Positions 58,868 to 64,000 of a stretch of DNA of 64,000 bases are shown here, one piece after another (positions within the stretch are counted from its first letter, which is position 1; each line of letters begins with the position of its first letter). Where the stretch lies: NCBI RefSeq assembly GCF_003263785.1, contig NZ_JYJK01000094.1:1-64000 (forward strand), in the 5' to 3' direction. Made by a program: the position numbers and the translations under genes. The notes under the pieces were generated by a model. It did no database searches. It saw only the letters and a list, made by a program, of their open reading frames with translations, and was not told the origin of the DNA. The DNA is from Vibrio variabilis (lineage in GTDB: Bacteria > Pseudomonadota > Gammaproteobacteria > Enterobacterales > Vibrionaceae).

Positions 58868-58894
58868 GCCCGCTCATTTGAGCGGGCTTTTTTT
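58868..58894 (+). terminator. Terminator after carB
   Basis: Perfect stem GCCCGCTCA/TGAGCGGGC with a two- to three-base loop and T7, 57 bases past the carB stop. Confidence 0.9.
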
Positions 58895-59005
58895 GTTCTC
58901 AATTCGAATGATTCCTAACTGGAATAGGTTTGTAGCGATGGTTTCGCTAGTCCTTAAGATGTAAGTCGCTACAATTTAACAAAATTACACTTTTGAGCGC
59001 CTGAC

Positions 59006-59784
59006 ATGGACGTAACTTACGACATTCTTGTTTTATTGTTTTTTGTAGCTGGATTGGCTGGCTTTATTGATGCCATGGCGGGTGGCGGTGGTCTGTTGAC
59101 CTTGCCCGCGCTGCTCTCGGCGGGTGTGCCGCCCACTCAGCACTGGCGACCAATAAACTGCAAAGCTCGTTTGGTAGCTTTTCGGCCACTTGGTATTTCG
59201 TTCGCAACGGCATTGTTGATCTCAAAGATATGCGCTTGGCGATTGCCTGTACCTTTGTCGGCTCTGCGGTAGGTGCTGAGCTTGTGCAGCATATTGATGC
59301 GGGCGTTCTTACCAGCCTTATTCCAGTATTGCTACTAGGTATCTCACTCTATTTCTTACTCGCACCTCAGGCCGGGGAAGGTGGTGGCAAACCTAAGATG
59401 TCGGAAACCTTGTTTGCCTTTTCGGTGGGTACTGGCGTGGGCTTTTATGATGGCTTCTTTGGTCCGGGTACAGGTTCTATTTTTACTATCTGCTTTGTTG
59501 CTATTGCACAGTTATCGATTGTCCATGCGACAGCGCGTACTAAGGTGCTCAACTTTACCTCGAACCTAGCTGCGTTGATTTTCTTTATCATTGCCGGTTT
59601 ACCAGTATGGGAGATTGGTTTAGTGATGGCGGCGGGTGGCTTTTTAGGTGCGCGCATGGGAGCCAAAGTTGTCGTGTCTAAAGGGAAGAAGTTTATTCGT
59701 CCGCTGGTGGTGATTATGTCGATGGTGATGGCATTAAAGCTACTTTGGGAACAGCATCCTCAATGGTTTCAATCACTGTTTTAA
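59006..59784 (+). CDS. TSUP family (DUF81) sulfite/sulfonate-type permease (one break)
   Basis: Inner-membrane protein of about 259 residues after repair, with seven or eight hydrophobic segments. The N-terminal GFIDAMAGGGGLLTLPALL and mid-protein FYDGFFGPGTGSI are the two repeat signatures of the TauE/SafE family. Members move sulfite, sulfoacetate or related organic anions; the substrate here is not determinable. The break near 59140 (PPTQALATNKLQSS) is one lost G. The last 71 bases overlap the 3' end of the LysR gene on the other strand. Confidence 0.9.
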
Positions 59785-60580
59785 GGCGTGATTGCTTGAG
59801 GGCACTTGGCCGGTAAATAACATGAACTGGGCGCGTTAAGGTGGTCAAAAAATCAAAGTCAAAGCACAGTGACTCGCTAATGTGCAAGGTTTTGATGATA
59901 GATAACGGCACGAGTGCTGGTGCCACCCCTCGGATAGCGAGCTGAGCAGCTGCCGTGTACGAGTCCATCTGCATGCTTGGCGTTATTCCTGCTTGCTGTA
60001 GCAATCCAGCTTGGTACGTATTCGCTGGGTTGTTGAGATCGTTAGTGATAAGGGTCGTTGGCGACTCGGTTAAAGGCTGTTTGCTTACCACTTTAAATGG
60101 CTCATCAAAAAGATGCGTCGTTACTAATCCGAGTCGCGAGTTTAAATGGCCTGCGCACAGGCCAACGGCCGCTTCACCCGATTTGACATGCTCGATAATA
60201 CGCGGCGTGTGGTTGGTGGTGACGGTGAGATAGTTGTCGTTGGCAAGTAGCTGCGGCATCACATCACTCAAGTAGCCTGCCACTAAGGTTTCTGAGCAAT
60301 CGAGTCTCAATAGTGAGTGTGTTTCGACCTGCTGCTCTTCAGCAATTAAGCCGCGCAGCTCATTCAAACTCGGGCCAACGCGAGCAATGAGCGCTTCTGC
60401 CTCTGGCGTCAGACGTATCTGCCTTCCTTCTGGCTCAATTAAGGTTTTACCGAGCTTCTTTTCTAGATTGGCAATGCGTTTACTGACCGCAGACTGGCTG
60501 ATATAGAGACGACTACCGGTACGTCCCATGGTTTTCTCTTGGGCAAGTACCAGCAGCGTTTCAATACCTTCTAAGAGCAT
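59714..60580 (-). CDS. LysR family transcriptional regulator
   Basis: 288 residues with an N-terminal winged helix-turn-helix (LYISQSAVSKRIANLEKKLG, about residues 25-44) and a C-terminal effector-binding domain (LVAGYLSDVMPQLLANDN). It is convergent with the TSUP permease and overlaps its end by 71 bases, so it is not the classic divergent LysR-target layout; its target is unknown. The frame is intact. The specific subfamily could not be assigned. Confidence 0.9.
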   Translation of the reverse strand: MLLEGIETLLVLAQEKTMGRTGSRLYISQSAVSKRIANLEKKLGKTLIEPEGRQIRLTPEAEALIARVGPSLNELRGLIAEEQQVETHSLLRLDCSETLVAGYLSDVMPQLLANDNYLTVTTNHTPRIIEHVKSGEAAVGLCAGHLNSRLGLVTTHLFDEPFKVVSKQPLTESPTTLITNDLNNPANTYQAGLLQQAGITPSMQMDSYTAAAQLAIRGVAPALVPLSIIKTLHISESLCFDFDFLTTLTRPVHVIYRPSALKQSRLKTVIETIEDAVPKVALMPSPST

Positions 60581-60649
60581 GTCGTTTATGATGAATAAAT
60601 GGAATCAATAGACCTAGAATAGCATGAATTAGTCGCCGTTGAGAGGCGT

Positions 60650-61225
60650 CTAAGAGGAAGAAGCGTGCCAAGATAAGCACCGGGCAATGCGATCACCAAA
60701 GTAATAGGCGGTCTCTAGATCGTTGGGGTGTACGGCTTGTTCGCTTTCATCATAGGTCGCGACAAGGCCATAAGAAGAGCCAGTGCGATTGAGGTTTAGG
60801 TTATCGTTGTGCTTTGATACATCCAAACCTACCCAGAGCATTGCGTGCTGACTGGCTAGCGTGAAAAACCCAAGTAGGGTTTGCTGCTGCTCGCCATTAA
60901 TACTGCCGCCCATAGTAAACCCTGCGGCGAGTTTGTTGCGCCAATCTAAACCAACATACGCATCGCTGGTTGCATCCATAAACGCTTTGAATTGCCCGCT
61001 GGCAGAGCCCATATAGGTTGGGCTGCCAAACACGATAGCATCAAAGTCTTGAAGCGCCGAAATAAGCGCATCATTGGTATATCGCCCCTCGGCAATGTCA
61101 CTGCCCACTATCTCAAATAGCTCGGCACTCGCACCACTGTCGTTGGCTCCTTGCTGTATCTGCTGCGCTAACTGTCGCGTTGTGCCATTTTTAGTAAAGT
61201 AGACAATGGCTATTTTTCCTGACAC
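60650..61225 (-). CDS. Flavodoxin family protein (NAD(P)H:quinone oxidoreductase type)
   Basis: 191 residues. The N-terminal IVYFTKNGTTRQLAQQI matches the FMN phosphate loop (T-x-T/N-G-x-T), and IVFGSPTYMGSASGQFKAFM the flavin-contact loop found in WrbA-like proteins. It probably binds FMN and reduces quinones or similar acceptors. Its first 16 bases overlap the end of the ModF-like gene, so the two are translated from one message. Confidence 0.88.
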   Translation of the reverse strand: MSGKIAIVYFTKNGTTRQLAQQIQQGANDSGASAELFEIVGSDIAEGRYTNDALISALQDFDAIVFGSPTYMGSASGQFKAFMDATSDAYVGLDWRNKLAAGFTMGGSINGEQQQTLLGFFTLASQHAMLWVGLDVSKHNDNLNLNRTGSSYGLVATYDESEQAVHPNDLETAYYFGDRIARCLSWHASSS

Positions 61226-62723
61226 GGGACTTCCTTTTGCTTGGCGTTGTGGGCTGATTTTTGGCTTATAGTCTCTGGTGTGGTGATGACGACGTGGTAG
61301 CCCTCTCCATTGCCTGCCTCAACAAAATCGACAAAATAGCGAATGCTGTCTAGTTCATCTTCGACATAATGCGAGACATACAGCAATTGGCTTAGGTTTT
61401 CTTTGGCGATAAGATCTAACGCATTCATGACTAATTTACGCCCTAAGAAATCAAGGCCTTGATAGGGTTCATCCAAAATCAGTATTGTCGGCTGTTTGAT
61501 AATGGCACGTGCGATAAGTAGCAAGCGCTGCTGACTGTATTCTAAAGACTTGAATGCGCAATCTTTCAGGTGCGACATGTGCAGCAGGGTCAACCATTCA
61601 TCAGCGGCGTTGATCTGCTTTTTGCTGGGCTTGTCATACAGACCGATAGAGTCAAAGAACCCAGACAGTAGAACATCACGGGCATTGCAGTTCACTCGGT
61701 ACTGCAGGTGCAAGGAGGAAGACACCATACCAGTGTACTGCTTGATATCCCAAACGGTCTCACCGCTACCACGTTTTATGCCGTAGATATCAATATCGTT
61801 GCTGTAACACTGCGGGTGGTCACCAAAAATCATCCCGAGCAAAGTGCTTTTACCACAACCATTGGGGCCGCGAACTTGCCAATGTTCGCCATTGTTGATT
61901 TGCCAATTGACTCCGGAGAAGATCTTCTGCTCAACGTACTCAACTTTACCGTCAGTGATTTTGACCAAGGGATCGGCAAACTTTGCCGTATGTTGATGTT
62001 TGCGGATAAGTTCGAGCCACTGTTCGCTTTGCTGAGAAGACTGCGCTAAAAGCTGTGAAATAATTGGGTGCTCGCACCATTCGCTATAGCTAAGCTGCTC
62101 CTTAAGAGCCCCTTTTTCAAACATCGCCACGTGGGACATCCAGCTTGGAACTTCATCTTCTCGGGATGTAATGATGATTAACTGAACGTGCAGGGATAGG
62201 TCTTTCAGATAGTCCGCTAGCATTTTTCGGTGCAGGGTATCTAGACCTACAAAAGGTTCATCGAGCACCAATACTTTTGGTGCGCTGGCGAGTGCTCGCG
62301 CTAGCATCACGCGGCGGGTTTCACCAGTTGATAGCTGTCTAAAACCGCGCTCTCTAAGATGAAGTAAATCTAGCTCTTGGATAAGCTGCTCGACTACATC
62401 TGGGTTATCAGAAAACTCGGAGACCAATTGCTCGACACTACGTCCAAAATCAATTCGATCTAAAAACTCACTGTCGTCATTAGCTTGCTCGAGTTCAAGC
62501 AGTCGCTGCTGCTCGGCAAGTGAGATTGAGCAATGCCAGAGTGAGGTCGCAGGATTTGCCCCTCATCGGCTTTCAGTTCGCCACACAGCAGATCGCCAAG
62601 CAGGCTGCCAACATTGCCATGGGTTTCAAATACCGCCCAGTGTTCGCCTGAGCGAATGGTCCATTGGGGTACAGACAGCGACAGTGGGTGGTTTAGTGAG
62701 ACATTATCGAAGCAGATATCCAT
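61210..62723 (-). CDS. modF: ModF-like twin-ATPase protein with degenerate first Walker A (one break)
   Basis: About 504 residues after repair, soluble, two fused ABC ATPase domains, matching ModF (PhrA) of E. coli in layout and second-domain sequence. In the second domain Walker A GPNGCGKSTLLG, WDIKQYTGMVSSSLHLQYRV and LILDEPYQGLD are intact. In the first, signature LSTGETRRVML and Walker B VLVLDEPFVGLD are intact, but Walker A reads FETHGNVGSLLG, lacking the lysine. No nearby frame break explains this. The break near 62522 (GIAQ-SLAEQQRLLELEQ) is one missing base. modABC is not adjacent, so a molybdenum role is not shown here. Confidence 0.85.
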
Positions 62724-62838
62724 AGACGTTTCCCTGTCTGAATAAAAAGTGAGTGGCTTTTAACCAACATACTAAAGCGGCAGAGAAAAATGAAGAGGCT
62801 GACAGGAGAATTCGGTTTCTCCTGTCAGTTATTTGAAG

Positions 62839-63456
62839 CTACTTGTCGAGTGCGAAGGTTGGCAAAGAGAGGTGCCAACGAATTGCGCCAAGGCGGATGA
62901 CTAGAGTGGCCACAACACAGCATAGGAAGGCGCTGCCTGTTGACGCGCCCATCATTAGAGCGCCTACATGGAAGGTACCGCCAATAATACAAGCAGTGGC
63001 ATATACCTCGCGCCTTAACACCATAGGGACTTCACGGGCAAGAACATCACGAATAATACCGCCGCCACAGCCAGTTAAAACGCCCATTATTACCGCAATT
63101 AAGTACGAGTCTTGAAAGATAAGCGCTTTTTCAACGCCGATACCAACAAACACCGCAAGGCCAATGGCATCACAGACCGGCAGAACATACCAAGGTAAGC
63201 GCCGTGGGTGTCGGATCAGCATCATGGTCGCGATACAGGTGACGATAATGACCCAAATGTAGGTCGTGTCGGTGATCCAAAAAACAGGCGTTGCACCCAA
63301 TGCCATGTCTCGGATGGTTCCCCCACCGATGGCCGTTACACTGCCAAGCACCATGACACCAAAAGGATCCATCCTAAGTCTTCCTGCAAGTATCACTCCC
63401 GATATTGCAAATATTGCCGTACCAAAAAGGTCGACCAAATAAAGCATGGAATCCAC
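62839..63456 (-). CDS. TRIC cation channel family protein (UPF0126, YicG-like)
   Basis: Inner-membrane protein of 205 residues with seven hydrophobic segments in two repeats, each bearing a glycine-rich motif before an Arg-Asp pair: [16 protein letters not shown] and [16 protein letters not shown]. These are signatures of prokaryotic TRIC trimeric cation channels. Ion preference and role are not known from sequence. Intact; it lies between modF and btuF on the same strand. Confidence 0.88.
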   Translation of the reverse strand: MDSMLYLVDLFGTAIFAISGVILAGRLRMDPFGVMVLGSVTAIGGGTIRDMALGATPVFWITDTTYIWVIIVTCIATMMLIRHPRRLPWYVLPVCDAIGLAVFVGIGVEKALIFQDSYLIAVIMGVLTGCGGGIIRDVLAREVPMVLRREVYATACIIGGTFHVGALMMGASTGSAFLCCVVATLVIRLGAIRWHLSLPTFALDK

Positions 63457-63558
63457 AGCTATATTCTCACTGAAGAAAAGTAATAGGAAAGTGCGCCAAT
63501 TTTACGGGATTTAACGTTTGCGGATAGTGAATCTTACCTGAATGTGATCTATCTCTCA

Positions 63559-64000
63559 TTATTTTTGGGTTCGTACCCAGTCTAAATGTTCGCACACTTG
63601 AGTAACGGCCATTAAGGTTCTTGGAGTCGGGCGATTCAGCCAATCTGAGGTTAAGGCCCATACATGTTTGTTTTGTACTGCGGGCAGCTCTTGCTGCCAT
63701 TTTTGCCACATATTCCCGTTAGCGATGGCGTGCTCTGAGGTGAAGATAGCTTCAGGTTGGCGAACGATGACCTGTTCCGGACTGACTTGAGGATAGGGCG
63801 CCTTGCTGCTTGCGAAGATGTTTTCTCCGCCACAAAACTCAAACACTTCGCTAGGCCAGTTACCATCGGATAGAGTGATGATAGGCTTTTCACTCAGTTG
63901 GTAAAAATAACGCACCTTGTCGTCGGTGTCGTACTTCTGCTTTAACTCTGCAAGCTTAGCGCGAAACTGCTCTGCTTCATTGAGACCGATACTTGGGTCG
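63559..64000 (-). CDS. btuF: Vitamin B12-binding periplasmic protein BtuF, C-terminal part
   Basis: C-terminal 146 codons or so of the cobalamin-binding protein that delivers B12 to BtuCD; the 5' part is beyond the window. Seen: FCGGENIFASSKAPYPQVS, SPEQVIVRQPEAIF and ALTSDWLNRPTPRTLMA, the typical second lobe of BtuF-type binding proteins. The frame is open to the window edge. A haem or siderophore binding protein is less likely given the close match to BtuF around CGGENIF and LTSDW. Confidence 0.85.
   Translation of the reverse strand, partial: DPSIGLNEAEQFRAKLAELKQKYDTDDKVRYFYQLSEKPIITLSDGNWPSEVFEFCGGENIFASSKAPYPQVSPEQVIVRQPEAIFTSEHAIANGNMWQKWQQELPAVQNKHVWALTSDWLNRPTPRTLMAVTQVCEHLDWVRTQK

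Overview
The window is a chromosomal segment of a gammaproteobacterium of the family Vibrionaceae. The assignment rests on gene content and order. There is a ChiS-type hybrid sensor of about 1128 codons near hemL, an RND pump (VexLM type) right behind erpA, and an lpoA-yraN-diaA-dolP operon divergent from rsmI. rnpB sits in front of a division/cell-wall (dcw) cluster that has neither mraZ nor ddl. No phage, insertion sequence, CRISPR array, rRNA or tRNA gene was seen.

Layout. 1-6619: gluQ (partial), dksA, sfsA, then hrpB and mrcB (PBP1b). 6696-11909: a patatin/beta-barrel protein of the PlpD type and acnB. 12007-20102: chiS, rsmC, an AI-2E-family permease, a tiny Cys-rich membrane protein, hemL and erpA. 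20371-24671: RND adaptor and pump. 25069-27300: ilvIH. 27383-31856: dolP, diaA, yraN and lpoA on the minus strand, rsmI on the plus strand. 31902-49207: rnpB and the dcw cluster rsmH-ftsL-ftsI-murE-murF-mraY-murD-ftsW-murG-murC, a terminator plus new promoter, then ftsQ-ftsA-ftsZ-lpxC. 49759-58811: secA, mutT, dapB, carA, carB. 59006-64000: TSUP permease, LysR regulator, flavodoxin, ModF-like ABC protein, TRIC-type channel and the 3' part of btuF.

The genes are mainly core housekeeping: peptidoglycan precursor synthesis and septal assembly, PBP1b together with its lipoprotein activator LpoA, lipid A commitment (LpxC), protein export (SecA), branched-chain amino acid, lysine/DAP, carbamoyl-phosphate and tetrapyrrole synthesis, Fe-S delivery (ErpA), and rRNA methylation (RsmC, RsmH, RsmI).

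The strongest pattern in the window is technical. I count about 30 single-base frame breaks in 17 genes; all but one are losses of one base, mostly from short G or C runs. They hit genes that cannot be lost (ftsI, murD, mraY, murE, murG, secA, hemL), so I read them as sequencing or assembly errors and annotate each gene across its breaks. I did not find a convincing new multi-gene system. The best leads are the lone chiS beside acnB without the chitin-oligosaccharide operon, the ModF-like protein with a lost Walker A lysine, the small Cys-rich membrane protein, the split between murC and ftsQ, the unexplained lpxC-secA gap, and several perfect inverted repeats in promoter regions.
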